A stretch of 64,000 bases of DNA from Theristus sp. LFF4_11 (GCA_030248135.1 JASANC010000738.1:39061-103060); one strand, 5' to 3'. Counted from the first letter of the stretch, positions 43,553 to 54,723 are shown. Translations and numbers: made by a program. The notes: a model not told the origin generated them from the letters alone.

Positions 43553-46500
43553 CAGTCAATCAATCAATCAACAATTTTAGGTCAAAGCTGGACGTCTGTC
43601 GTGAACGTTGCGATCGTTGAAGGCAAGGATCTCATTCCAACCGAAGCCGGCAGAAACGCGCCGCTTCCCGATCCGTACGTCAAGTTCAAGTTGGGCACCG
43701 AGAAATATAAAACCAAGGTACAGTCTGTTCGATTGTTAGCTGTTCGTCATTTTTATTAATTCTCAAGAAAGTAATGGGTGAGCAAACGAAAAAGTAGCAT
43801 TAAAAATAGTCATGTTGACCGACCAGTCGTACTAAGTCCGAGAGGAGATATACCCAGTGTGCACAATGATCCCATTTTCTTGATTGATCACGTGGAAACG
43901 CTGATCAGCACAAAAAAACGTGCGCCGTCTTCAGCCGGTGCAACGATCGTTGACGCCGAAATGGCTGGAGCAGTTCGACTTGCACATCTTCGACGAGCAA
44001 CAACAGACGCTCGACATCATGGTCTATGACCGGCGCAACACGGTGTTCATGGGAAAGTTGGTTTCCGTGGTTCTTTTTCCAGAAAAGTTACTCAGTTCTT
44101 CTGAAACTGTGCACTGTGCAATCGACAAAAATGCGTCCCCTCGCTACACCGCCTGATCGACCGTGTACGGTTGCAAAAGATGGTATGAATAATTTTATTC
44201 GTCAAACTCTGAATTTGAATAATGAATGACGAATGAGTAATATATCGGTCGGTTGCAGTCTATCCGTTTCCGGTTGCATGTACGGCCAGTTATCCGGTTG
44301 CAAGTCTAGGGAAACTAACGACCATTTTCTTTCCTTTCTGAATGTTGTACGATGGTTTTGTATAATGCCGGAAAAAAACACCAATCCAAGGTGCTCAATC
44401 GATCTGACGAACCTGCAACGCGAGATCACGCATCAGAAGTGGGTGGATCTGGAGGAGGGTGCAGGCACGATACTGCTGTTGATCTCGATCACGGGCACAC
44501 TCGGCTCGGACACCGTCACGGACATCGGCACCTACAGGGTCACCGAGGAGCAATGCCAGCAGCTGCTCAAGCAATACGTTAGTCGCGGGAGTTTGGTTTT
44601 TTTGTAATTTTGTTTTTGTATCCTGACGCGAAATTGCCAACAGGTTTTTTGTACCGGAATCGAATAAAACGGCAAAAAGCGGCCGGCTAATATAACGATT
44701 GTGTATTTATTGCTCTCTGGGTATGGTGGTGGTGATATTTTTTGATGGTTGTTTTTTTCAGAGTTTACTCCACTCGTTGTCGCGAATGAAAGATATCGGC
44801 CACTTAACAGTGAAAGGTAAATTTAATCACGCAGTAAAAACCATTGCATCCTGCACTGCAATGCCAACTGCACTGCATTTTGCACCGCATTAAAAAAAAC
44901 AGTCAGTCAGTTCAAGTCATTTCTAAGAGCAGTGCATACCTCCTGCACTGCAAACTACACTGAATTTTGTACAGCATTAAGGCCCATTCATGCAAGCGCG
45001 CGCTGAAGCGCGCTGACGCGCGCTGACCAGCTTCATCATGAATGAAGAAATGAAGCTGCGTCAGCCGCTGCGGCTTTTGATGTCCGGACCCCAAATGCCG
45101 CAGCGGCTTGTCTGAAAAATGAAACGTATTTGCATAATTTCTGCGCTTTCAATTGTGATAGATGCAGACCAAAAAGGGAATGAATTTTTAATTGTGGTAA
45201 AATTAAATTAATTGAGGAATACAGTAAGTTTTATTGTGCTGCGTTTGTGAAAGAAACGATAAAAACAACTGGGCTAAGACGGGTTTCGAACTTTGGCCTC
45301 TGTGCTGACAGGCACAACATGTTACCACTGCACTATAGTAGTTGACAGGTGGGAACCTCTCTAGGTGTTTGTTCATTAAATGTCGTTCAGTTTTATCGTT
45401 TTGTGCTGTTGTCTGTGTTGTCTCCGTGCGTGCTGTTTAGTACACACTATATACCGCTTCGATTCGTTGTTTTCGCCGTTTCAGTGAATGTTTTGATCTT
45501 TTGATTTGTGCAACATTCACTAATCATGTGCTGCCGTTGAGGAAACTTTTTTTGCAATGCTCTACACCGTGGCAAGGCTAAAAAAGGAAAAAGGTTTCAC
45601 GCCAAACCGCAGTTGAAGAAAACAATTACTTCACATCACGGTGTGGGGTACCGATGTGCGCAGCCCTCAAAACCGGTGTGCAGGCCGCAAGAAATTTATG
45701 CGGCGGCACTGTTTCGACACGGGTTTGAGGGCTGTGCACCACTTTGAGGGCTGTGCACCACTTTGAGGGCTGTGCACCACTTTGAGGGCTGTGCACCACT
45801 TTGAGGCTGTGCACCATTTTGAGGGCTGTGCACCACTTTGAGGGCTGTGCACCACTTTGAGGGCTGTGCACCACTTTGAGGGCTGTGCACCACTTTGAGG
45901 GCTGTGCACCACTTTGAGGGCTGTGCACCACTTTGAGGGCTGTGCACCACTTTGAGGGCTGTGCACCACTTTGAGGCTGTGCACCACTTTGAGGGCTGTG
46001 CACCACTTTGAGGCTGTGCACCATTTTGAGGGCTGTGCACCATTTGCAAGCAACGTGAAAGCAAATTGCATCCTAGAATGTTCAGTCAAAATGCAGAAAT
46101 CGTACAAAATTGTTCATAAAAAACTGTATTTTGCGGTGTAGCTTTCAAAGTTTTTCTTCACTTCGAAAGTCCATTTCACAATTTTTCAATAAATATGCGC
46201 TTAAGATCAGAAAACTTTTGGTGTGAAACCATAAAAAACAGTACAAAAAAGCATTCTGAATGAATTTGGCCCTTTTTGCAGTTTGCAAGGCAGCCGGTGT
46301 AATGAAGCAAAGCTAGCAAAGCTTGTTCTTGCGGGCTGCACACCGGTTTTAAGGGCTGCGCAAATCAGTACCCCACACCGTCGCACGGGTACAGTTCACA
46401 TAAATTTCACATAAATTTCTTGCACTACTTTTATGCTTTGTTGAGTATTCGTATTCTCACTGTCACACTTATTTTGAGACTAATTACGCTATACAATACT

Positions 46501-49500
46501 GTTCAGAATCTGTCAGAAAAGTACTAAATGATTTAACAAAAAAGTCTTGCAACATTTGTGAAAGATTGTCACTGACAGCAACAATCAGCGATTTTGCACA
46601 CACAAATTTGATGTCCGGACATCAAAAGCCGCAGCGGCTGACGCAGCTTCATTTCTTCATTCATGATGAAGCTGGTCAGCGCGCTTCAGCGCGCTTCAGC
46701 GCGCGCGTTCGTGAATGGGCAAAAAACCTAAAAAGCCGCAGCGGCTGACGCAGCTTCATTTCTTCATTCACGATGAAACTGGTCAGCGCGCTTCAGCGCG
46801 CGCGTCCGTGAATGCGCATGTGCTCCAAAACTGAAGCGCGCTGACGCACGCTGAAGCGCGCTGTTTTTTTGCTTCGTGAATGTGTAGCAAAGTGAAGCGC
46901 GTCAGCGCGCTTCAGCGCGCTTCAACCTCCATGAATGGCGCTTTATGCAGTACATATTGCAATGCAGTGCAAGACGCTATTTTTCTGCGTGATCTATGAA
47001 GTAAACACGAAAAACGTTGTGGTTTTTAACTGCAGCTTTTTTAAATCTTATTTGCAGTTTTAATTTGGTTTTTTAAAATTTAATTTAACTTTTTTAATTT
47101 CGTTTTCTGCAGCTTCATTTAAAGAACCCGTTAAATCGATCGAAACTCATAGCCATAGAACATAAAACGAGCAAAGTCAATCTGAATTGTGATTCCGCAT
47201 AAGAATATATTGAAAACCAAGAAAAAACAATGAATTCAGTGTTTCGAGCGCAAGGCGTTGCATCTGCGGATCTCGGTGGCAAAAGTGATCCGTTCTGCGT
47301 TGTTGAGTTGGTGAATGCACGGCTGCAGACGCACACCGAATACAAAACGCTGAATCCGGAGTGGAACAAAATATTCACTTTGTGAGTTTAGTGAATGAGA
47401 CTACATTGGTTATCTTTGATTGCTGTGGTCTATCGTGCGCGTACACGGTGTTGCCATTTGATGAGACCATCTACTCGGTACTTAAGGACGTTCGTTGGGT
47501 ACTTAAGGACGTCTGTTGGGTACTTAAGAGACATTTGTTGGGTACCTAGCAGATGTGCCCCTCTCCAAGTGCCTGCGTGCGGTCGTAATGCGTTTGCGTA
47601 CAGCTTACGAGGTTGAGCTTAGGTCCAGCTTACAAAAAAATCCAACACGAAAAAATCTTGCAGCAACGTGAAGGACGTTCACGCCGTGTTGGAGTTGACC
47701 GTCTACGATGAAGATCCGAATAAAAAGGTCGAATTTCTCGGAAAAGTCGCCGTGCCTTTGTTAAAGGTTGTCGAAAGGAACTTTCGAAACAAAAACTTTA
47801 ACTTTCACTTTTGAACTTGCCTACTTTACAAACCATTTCTCGCAGATTCGCAATGGTGTCAAACGATGGTATGCCTTAAAGGATCGAAAGTTAACGCAAC
47901 GGGTCAAGGGACAGATACTCCTGGAGATGAATCTCATTTTTAACACGGTGATTACCTTTTTGATGGCGTGGTAGTTTTATTAAGTGTTTGTCATTTTTAC
48001 TTGTGTTCCAGTTCAACCAGTTTACCATCACACGATTTCGCTGCTTAATTGCAGGTTCGGGCCAGCATTCGAACGTTCAATCCGAAGGAGCCAAAATACC
48101 TTTATCAAGATCCAAAGTTCAAACGTCAAGAGTTGATTCGGCACGTGAATCGCGTCAAGACATTTGCAATGCACGCCATGGAGCTGAACATGAAGATGCA
48201 GGCAATCTTCTCGTGGGAATCGCCCGCGCGCACCATGCTCGCATTCGTGGTCAGTGCAAGATGTTGTTACAAGATGTTGTATCAAATGAAATATTCCCAC
48301 TCGTGTTTACGCTTGAGTAACTGGGGCTCAAACTTCAGTGTGCTCAAAGTAAATGTTTATACTCGGGCTCACACTTGAGTGTGCTCACAGCTCAAAGTGT
48401 TACACTTGGGCTAACACTTGAGTGTGCTCAAGGCAAAAAAATGCTCACACTTCGGCTCACACTTGAGTGTGCTCAAAGTAACTGTTTACACTCGGGCTCA
48501 CACTTGAGTGTGCTCAAAATAAATGTTTACAGTCGGCTCACAATGTTTACACAGTCAAAATAAAGCTCGTTTTCACCGATCGGCAGGCTTTCCTCGTGCT
48601 AACGTACAACTTCGAAGTGTACATGCTTCCATTGGCGTTGTTGTTGTTGTTTCTGAAGGCGTACGTTCAGAAATCAGTGGTCGACAATCTTCTGCTCACC
48701 AGCCGGCCGTCGCAAGACCAAGAGGTGAAGATGTCATGAAAACACTCAACCAGCGCATCAAGTTGAAATAACAAAAAATACAAAGACTCAAGAGCAGTGG
48801 AGCGTACTTACTGGCTTTCAGACAACGATGTTCAAGTGAACAAATTCACAAAAAAGCCGTTTTCAGGACTATTTCGATTCTGCTGACGAGGATGACGACG
48901 TGCCGGACGAACGGGTACGCTGTGAAATAACGGGGACTGGAACGGGAACTGCGCTATTATTGCAGTTTTCGTTCCGCGCTTGTTTTTACTCCACATTTTC
49001 GTGTTTTCCTTGTGTTTGGTACAAAATCCGTCATGCGACAAGGTGGTGTACCACGGTGTGGTTTATTGTTGTGAATTTCGTACATTCGTTCATCACATGA
49101 CTGCATATTATGATTGACTTGATCTTTGTAATTTTTTCAGCCAAAACGAAAAGTGTGTGTCAAAAGCATCTAAAAGCAGTAAAAAACTTTTGGGGATCTA
49201 TGTTCCATTGGTTTTTTCTGGGAAAACGCTGAAAACTTCAAAACTGCCCCTTTTTCAATAACCTTTCGTACTGTTCTGGGTTCTTCTTTAAAAACTTTTT
49301 CTTGGCGACATCAACTTTGTCTTCGAATGAAGCCATTTATCTTGTCAGATGCTTCACGCTAAAAAATTATTTCAGAACCAAGATGGGCCAAAATCACTGA
49401 AGGATCGATTCAACGCCATTCAGGACACGATGGCACAGGTGCAAAACTCGCTCGACTATATTGCGTCGCTGATGGAGCGAATAAGAAAGTTGGAGTTTTT

Positions 49501-50208
49501 TTCTCTATCTCAAATGTTTTTTGATTAGTCAGAAATTTTAAAAAAATTTAATCCAAGGCTACACTTAAAAAATGCTTGCAGCACATTCAACTTCACTTCG
49601 CCATTCCTGTCGTGTCTCGCCATTTTTGTGCTCACCATTGCCACCATTGTTCTCTATTTTGTGCCGGTTCGCTGGTTGATTATGGCCTGGGGTGAGTGAG
49701 ATTTTTTGCAGTTTGTTTTTGTTTGTTTTTAGGACGTTCCGTTGTAAACCTAAAAAAATAAAATACTGAAAGTTGTGTGCAAGTTTTTTCTTGTCGTTCC
49801 ATCCTTTGGTGAACACAATCACGTGAAAAGCGTGTTGCGTCTTATTTTCTCAAGTGTAAGAAGCGTGGTATAAGTTTACGAAAACAATTCGTTCACAATA
49901 TTGCTTCTTTGAAATGCACAGGAGTGAACAAATTCACGAAGAAGCTACGCAATCCGCATGCCATACCAAACAATGAACTCCTGGACTTCCTATCGCGCGT
50001 GCCTTCCGACACTGAACTCGTACGTTTTGCTTCCCAAAAGCGGCATTCATGAAGCAGCATTTGGTGACGCGTAGCTGTGTTAAAACAAAGCTACGCGGTC
50101 ATTAAATACAACTTCACGAATCCGCCTTAAAGCTCCGTTCATACTGACGTATACAACCACGGCACGGCACGTCACGTCAGGTCAGGTCCACATAGCGCAT
50201 GCAACCGT

Positions 50209-50241
<33 letters not shown>

Positions 50242-50506
50242 ACACAGACGTATCTAAGATGTGCACGTCACGTGTTATTGCATACTACTGTCCATCGAGT
50301 GTGCCTTTGACGTGCAGCATACATTGTACGTCAGTGTAAACTGGCCTAACATATCATCATAAACGTTGTTTCAATTCGTGACACATTTTTTCGAATTTTT
50401 TTAGCGCTGGTACGGTGAGTTTCGCCCGGATCCCATCGATCGACCGTTGCCAAATCAGTCAAATCCCACGGGTGCCTCGAAAAGAATGCAAAACGCGAGA
50501 AAGTAA
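34418..50506 (+). CDS. MCTP: multiple C2 and transmembrane domain protein (MCTP)
   Basis: Ca2+/phospholipid-binding protein anchored, as in other animals, in ER/vesicle membrane by two C-terminal TMs. Exons: 34418(acceptor 34383)-34823, 35183-35296, 35461-35675, 39351-39455, 42010-42208, 42483-42625, 42845-42924, 43031-43142, 43289-43394, 43581-43717, 43935-44056, 44391-44577, 44762-44816, 47240-47381, 47664-47766, 47846-47947, 48055-48249, 48587-48724, 48867-48914, 49376-49488, 49582-49691, 49922-50019, 50405-50506. All phases agree (1043 aa). N part: poly-Gln, then WRSLKQRT (human MCTP2 has WGSLKQRT). C2A spans about residues 325-455 ([20 protein letters not shown]). C2B spans about 494-640, with weak Ca2+ loops ([10 protein letters not shown]). 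C2C spans about 655-790 ([25 protein letters not shown]). TMs lie near 838-868 and 948-976, then [10 protein letters not shown] and [13 protein letters not shown]. The 5' end and polyQ exon are less sure than the rest. Confidence 0.9.
34537..34622 (+). repeat. (CAA)n tract encoding polyglutamine
   Basis: Nearly pure CAA repeats with a few CAG codons, in frame within the MCTP N-terminal exon, encoding about 28 glutamines. A second AAC/ACA run follows at 34675-34700. Confidence 0.9.
38231..38450. mobile_element. MITE-like element, family E copy 2
   Basis: TTTGTTCCCGAGACTCAATG left arm and GGAGTCGCAGAACC right arm flanked by ATTATTT / AATGATAATA, core GAGTCCCCTAAATAGAGCC. In an MCTP intron. Confidence 0.65.
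39098..39226. mobile_element. MITE-like element, family D copy 4
   Basis: Best-preserved ends of the family: TACAGTTGAACTC ... GAGTTCGACTGCA, with CAATCAGCTGA and AACCAATCAGCTGATTGG inside. It lies in the MCTP intron, 125 bp before the exon at 39351. Confidence 0.7.
41897..41945. mobile_element. MITE fragment, family E
   Basis: ATTGAGTCCCGAAACCAAAA followed by TAAAATATAAT matches only the right terminal arm of the family. It lies about 65 bp upstream of the MCTP exon at 42010. Confidence 0.4.
42626..42844 (+). other. GC-AG intron in MCTP
   Basis: The exon ends GTGGAG and the intron begins GCAAGT, matching the consensus for the rare GC donor (AG|GCAAGT). The acceptor is AAATTTCAG. Using it joins HVE to VFDYDRF exactly as in the C2 fold; no GT donor nearby keeps the frame. 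Confidence 0.75.
43491..43572. repeat. (AATC)n microsatellite
   Basis: About 80 bp of ATCA/AATC tetranucleotide in the short MCTP intron 43395-43580, ending only a few bases before the acceptor ATTTTAG. Confidence 0.9.
45265..45345 (-). repeat. tRNA-like (SINE or tRNA pseudogene) segment
   Basis: On the minus strand, A-box-like TAGTGCAGTGG at about 45341-45331 and B-box-like AGTTCGAAACCC at about 45290-45279, with a TGTGC/GCACA anticodon-like stem between. The T-stem and acceptor stem do not pair well, so this is a degenerate tRNA-derived sequence, not a confident tRNA gene. Confidence 0.4.
45638..46383. mobile_element. nested 745-bp inverted-repeat unit
   Basis: Left arm ACGGTGTGGGGTACCGAT...GCGCAGCCCTCAAAACCGGTGTGCAGGCC... 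and right arm ...GGCTGCACACCGGTTTTAAGGGCTGCGC...CAGTACCCCACACCG are imperfect complements of about 55 bp. The interior is dominated by the 19-bp minisatellite. Confidence 0.7.
45722..46046. repeat. 19-bp minisatellite (about 17 copies)
   Basis: Unit TTTGAGGGCTGTGCACCAC, mostly perfect, with several 18-bp variants lacking one G and two with CCATTTTGAG. The unit resembles the inner part of the flanking arms (complement of GTGCGCAGCCCTCAAAACC), so it was probably amplified from a terminal repeat. It gives spurious [12 protein letters not shown] open frames on the minus strand. Confidence 0.95.
46726..46942. mobile_element. GCGC-rich inverted-repeat element, family H
   Basis: AAGCCGCAGCGGCTGACGCA, then CAGCGCGCTTCAGCGCGCGC and a mirrored arm ending CCTCCATGAATGGCGCTTTA. 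Same right end as the arm at 57241. It is directly attached to the 44977-46724 element. Confidence 0.6.
48300..48555. repeat. tandem repeat GCTCACACTTGAGTGTGCTC in MCTP intron
   Basis: Five to six units of about 45-50 bp, each containing the near-palindrome CACACTTGAGTGTG followed by CTCAAAGTAAATGTTTACACT, fill most of the intron between the exons at 48249 and 48587. Confidence 0.8.
50037..50131. mobile_element. 95-bp inverted-repeat element, family F copy 1
   Basis: AAGCGGCATTCATGAAGCAG ... AACTTCACGAATCCGCCTTA, inner AGCTGTGTTAAAACAAAGCT. A second copy is at 50651-50750. Confidence 0.7.
50133..50348. mobile_element. inverted-repeat element, family G copy 2
   Basis: CTCCGTTCATACTGACGTAT left, GTACGTCAGTGTAAACTGG right, internal GTCACGTGTTATTGCATACT shared with 3057-3181, plus a (CA)n stretch at 50211-50240. 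It follows family F copy 1 directly, both inside the last MCTP intron. Confidence 0.65.
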
Positions 50507-50532
50507 TAACGTGTGATCCTGTTTCGTTATGC

Positions 50533-50538
50533 AATAAA
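50533..50538 (+). promoter_or_regulatory. poly(A) signal of MCTP
   Basis: AATAAA 27 bp after the MCTP stop codon (TAA 50504-50506), the nearest canonical signal. Confidence 0.6.
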
Positions 50539-50650
50539 TAATTGGTGAACTGGTTGAACTGTGAATCACTGGTAATATCGGTTGATTGATCGCTTATTAG
50601 GGACTCACTGATTGTTCCAACCAGATCGATGCAGCGAATCAGCATGCCAC

Positions 50651-50750
50651 CTTTAAAGCGGCATTCATGAAGCAGCATTTGTTGACGAGCTGTGTTAAAA
50701 CATAGCTATACGCGGTCACTAAATATTATTTCATGAATGCCCCTTAAATG
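50651..50750. mobile_element. inverted-repeat element, family F copy 2
   Basis: AAAGCGGCATTCATGAAGCA ... TTTCATGAATGCCCCTTAA, same core as 50037-50131 with a few changes. Lies just after the MCTP poly(A) signal. Confidence 0.7.
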
Positions 50751-52618
50751 CTAGAGAATGCACATGCTTCACAGTTCGTTTATGAAAATATACACAACTT
50801 CAAATCACTTGATTTGATCTTTATGGTGATTGTATCTCACTTTTTTCTCTGATACTTTTCTGATGCAAATTTTATTGATAGATGTTTCAAGGTTGTGACT
50901 GACTACTGTGACTAGTGCGGTTTTATTCACGACACAAACACACCGGCTATACCCACAACTCCAAAGGTTTTATTCACATTTTTTGTGGTGTGCGGTGCCA
51001 TATTTTTTATTGATGTCACTGTGGCAAAAAACATCATGGAAATGTCCCTCACTGCATAATGCGGCTAAATTCACTCAAGTATTTTTCACGTGATATGGCT
51101 TTTTTGAAAAAAATCATTCCACTTTATGAGTTTTCTGGGTTTCGTTTTGTTTTATATAATATTTTAGCTCAGTTTTACAAGTCCCTGAAATGGGGCGTGT
51201 TCTGTTTTTATGTACATAACCGAATCCACTTGCAGATACGGTAAAAAAATTTAATTGTTCGTATAAATGCTGAACGAGTAAAAATAATACAGCAACTGTT
51301 TTGGCTTTGGTCGCATTATCATCACTTTTTGCATGAGCAGAAGAGCTGCCATAATACCAGACTGGCTCGGAATCTTCATCAATCAGCAGCGTTTAAAAGT
51401 AAACGTTTGCTTGCAAGTAAGTATCTGAGTCCTGAGGGACTAATGACTGTAATGAGGTTATTCGAAAACGTTTAAAACATGAAGACGTATTTTCGCGAAA
51501 CACAACTTTTGAGACATGTGGAAAGAGAAGTCAAAAATTTTGAGAACTTGTTTATGAACTGAACTCAGCAAGGAACAAAATGTAAAAATTCACGACACCT
51601 TTTGACATCAGAAGCCAAAAAAAACCCTTGCTAAACAGGGAAATTCCGGATTTTAAATCGAAGAATTTTTTGAATGTTTGTTAATCATGCAGAAACCTGA
51701 GCAAAGCAAGATCATTTTCAAAAGCGTCATGATATACAATGTACGATTCACCGTTCTTTTGACATTAGCTGTCTGTTTTTGTTGTCAATGGTAACAAAGT
51801 GCGTTTTTCGCTTCCCTTGGGTTTTTTGGTTTGATAAAATTTTGACTCTATGTGTTTTCTGCAAAGCTGAACAGTAAAAAAAGCAAAAATCCTAAAGTAT
51901 CACACTCAAAAACCGAAAATGGTGAAAAATTTTATCAAACTGTTTGTCACAGAAACGAATTCCGCATGTTTTGACGCCTAAAGCTTTTGTATAGTGTTTG
52001 TTTTTTACAAAAAACAAAAATTTTCAAAGACATTACAGGGTGGTTCATAACTTACACATTTTGGTAATAGCTCTGACAAATCTTACAATCGTCGACAAAT
52101 AGAATTGAAATTTGACTTTGAAGTATCTAGATATAAGCGCAAAATAAAGTTTCTAACTTATTATACCTTGTTTCAGGTTTATTCATTATGGTTTGGAAGT
52201 TTGGTATATGTTGTCTGACCAATGAAAATGTTTCCATATAATTCTGGGACACCCTGTATAAGTTTTCATTGTATTGTATTTTTATTTTATGTTTCTTTTT
52301 CGCGATACATTTTTGAAAGCCCGGCAATTTTTAAAACCCCAACACGTCAATACTGTCTGCACGTGCCGCTATTTCGTCTACCAGTTTGAAAGTGTTGAAG
52401 CGTGTATACCTGGTATATGAACCTTCTAGTTTAAAAAATGATTCATGAACTTTTTTTATCAATATTGAGAATTTGTAAATCGACACCATTGTCCTTTTAC
52501 GGCGGTTGTTCAGACATAGGCGAAATGGACCATGATATATATGAGTTGGTTTATCTATCATTTCAAAAATTCAGCTTTGTGATTTATTTTGCCGCTTTTT
52601 GACGAAATTGTTACCAAC
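50751..52618. other. intergenic, AT-rich, no gene seen
   Basis: Short frames only. Mariner-like terminal words occur at 52036 (CAGGGTGGTTCATAACTTA) and 52247 (GGGACACCCTGTATA) on opposite strands, about 225 bp apart, which may mark a small non-autonomous element. Confidence 0.45.
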
Positions 52619-54507
52619 TAGCAAATTGACCCGTGCCTACGGCACGGTTAGCTGATAAATACAACTATTATTTTTGAGTTGGTTTTCCCCTTTTGACCTT
52701 GCCCACGACGCGGACTCAAAATCCACAACCTTTTTAATCAGCAACAAACAACTGCCATTCCCTATTAAAGTATCAAAATCAATTCTCGCATTTATTAGCT
52801 TTTCAATGTCGCTTATTTGTCCTTTCATTCTTTTCTAATCAGTTGCATTCCACTGTCCTTCCCGTTTGAAGTATCAAAAAAACAATCTCCTCTGATCAGC
52901 ATCAATTAACAGCCATTCCCGCTTAAAGTTTTAAAATTAATCTTGTTTGGTTAGCTTTTCAATGTCGTCACATGTTGTTCAATCGCCATTCCTGTTAAAA
53001 AAATTATAAAAAAAACAATGTCGTTTGGTTAACAACAATTAACTGATACCGGTTTAAGTTTTTGTTCCAGTTTAAAATACAGGTTTAAGAAAAGCAATCT
53101 GCTTCAGGCAGCTGTCATTTCTGAACAGGCAACACTGTTCTAAATACCCATTGGAAAGCACCCGCTTTTGACTTGGTAATGGTTTTTTACCCGCTTACCC
53201 TAACCTAAGCCAGGCCTTTTAGAGTGTAAATGTCAAAAAGGCAACACTTCTGAACAATTGTTGCGAAACGCCAACTTTCGTTTTGATAAGTTGCTTCTTT
53301 TTCCCGCTTACTCTAACCTAAGCTAAGGTTTTTAAAGTTTAAATGACGAAAAATGCAAAAAATTTCTGAATATTCGCTGCAAAACGGCCACTTTTGTGTG
53401 GTATGTTTACTACTCTTACCTTTAACCCTAACCTTAGCCAAGGATTTTTGATAGAATGGAAATGACAAAACAGCAACATTTTACTGAATACCCGTAGCAA
53501 AGCTCACCTAAGCCAAGCCTTTTAAAGTTTAAATGACGAAAAATGCAAAACTTTTCTGAATATTCGCTGCAAAACAGCCACTTTTGTGTGGTATGTTTAC
53601 TGCTCTTATTTTCAACCCTAACCTTAGCCAAGGATTTTTGATAGAATGGAAATGACAAAACAGCAACATTTTACTGAATATCCGTAGCAAAGCTCCCGCT
53701 TTTGTTTTGAATGTTTACTTCTTTTCCCCGCTTACTCTAACCTAAGCCAGTTCTTTTTGATCGAGTGCAACAAAAAGCAACACGTTTCTGAGTACCCATT
53801 GTGTAAAACGGTCGCTTTTGTTTTGTTATGTAGCTTTTCTATCCTAAGTGATGCATTTTCTATGATTAAAAAAACAAATGAAGGAAAAAGCAACAATTTT
53901 CTACATTTTACTGAACACCCGTAGCACTTAAAGCTCCCATGTTTACTTCTTTTCCCCGCTTACCCTAACCTAAGCCAGTTCTTTTTGATCGAGTGCAACA
54001 AAAAGCAACACGTTTCTGAGTACCCATTGTGTAAAACGGTCGCTTTTGTTTTGTTATGTAGCTTTTCTATCCTAAGTGACGCATTTTCTATGATAAAAAA
54101 CAAATGAAGGAAAAAGCAACGATTTTCTAAATACTCGTTGTAAATACCGGCTTTATAAAAAGTCTACCTTGCGAAAAGAGCGATCAACTTGCAAGCGATT
54201 GTTTTAAAAACTCGTTTTTTGTGAAAAAAACTCCATCGTCTACAATGGAGTCCTTTCAATTCTTACGATTGTCTCGCTTGTTTGTTGTCGCTCTTGAGCA
54301 AAAGGCATCATGATGACTAACGTCATGTGGAATGACGATTTGAACTTTGCATTGTCATTAGAAAATGGTGTATGAGTATTCAGCTGATGATGACTTAAAT
54401 AGCAAAATTGGCTCAAACTTGTAAATTTTAATAGCCAATCAACGTAGCGGAACGGACCTGACTTACTTACATACACAGTTACTATCTTAGTATTATATAG
54501 ATAGATA
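52619..54507. mobile_element. probable 1.9-kb non-coding element containing tandem repeats
   Basis: It begins with a hairpin, GACCCGTGCCTACGGCACGG, and ends near TAGTATTATATAGATAGAT, a pairing of end motifs I associate with dispersed animal repeats without being able to name the class. Inside, short duplicated blocks (AGCATCAATTAACAGCCATT, TTAGCTTTTCAATGTCG) precede the tandem array. Confidence 0.4.
53140..54140. repeat. tandem repeat, about 150-220 bp units with CTAACCTAAGCCA
   Basis: Repeated words CGCTTACTCTAACCTAAGCC, TGCAAAAC..TTCTGAATATTC and GATCGAGTGCAACAAAAAGC recur five to six times. The blocks beginning at 53727 and 53955 are almost identical over about 160 bp. Not telomeric: CCTAA words are isolated, one or two per unit. 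Confidence 0.75.
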
Positions 54508-54723
54508 TCAATTTTTTTGGTTCTGCGACTCAGTGCATTTGCAGACGTCGAAAGAAAATTAGTTTCAACCTTCATGTGGCAGTTGAAAGTCCCTTAAATG
54601 ATTCGACGGTATGTATTCAGGTGACTCGGATCACTTCATCAATTTTGAACTCCCGCATCATACATGAAACTGTTTACCTGTCCATGCGAGCATTGAGTCT
54701 CGGAACCAAAATAAAAGATAATA
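54505..54723. mobile_element. MITE-like element, family E copy 3
   Basis: TTTTTTGGTTCTGCGACTCA left arm, GAGTCTCGGAACCAAAATAA right arm. Core order is inverted relative to the copy at 24236 (GACTCGGATCACTTC, then TTTTGAACTCCCGCATCAT). Upstream of NHE. Confidence 0.7.

Larger units (their letters stand above)
44977..46724. mobile_element. 1.75-kb inverted-repeat element with nested element inside
   Basis: Left arm 44977-45092 (CCATTCATGCAAGCGCGCGC, then repeated GCGCGCTGA, TTCATCATGAATGAAGAAAT, GCCGCTGCGG) is mirrored at 46605-46724. The outer boundary CCATTCATG/CATGAATG is shared with the 57241-57474 MITE. No transposase frame. Inside are a tRNA-like segment and a nested inverted-repeat unit at 45638-46383. 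It occupies the MCTP intron 44817-47239. Confidence 0.7.

Noticed and set aside
45265..45345. Functional tRNA gene.
   Set aside because: A and B boxes look right but the T and acceptor stems do not pair; kept only as a tRNA-like repeat.
45722..46046. CRISPR-like array.
   Set aside because: Units are contiguous with no unique spacers, and the genome is eukaryotic.
45626..46107. Three overlapping minus-strand frames with SKWCTALK repeats, resembling a repeat protein.
   Set aside because: Produced by the 19-bp minisatellite; all three frames are open because the unit lacks stops.
53140..54140. Interstitial telomere from CCTAACC words.
   Set aside because: The words occur once or twice per 150-220-bp unit, not as a tandem hexamer.
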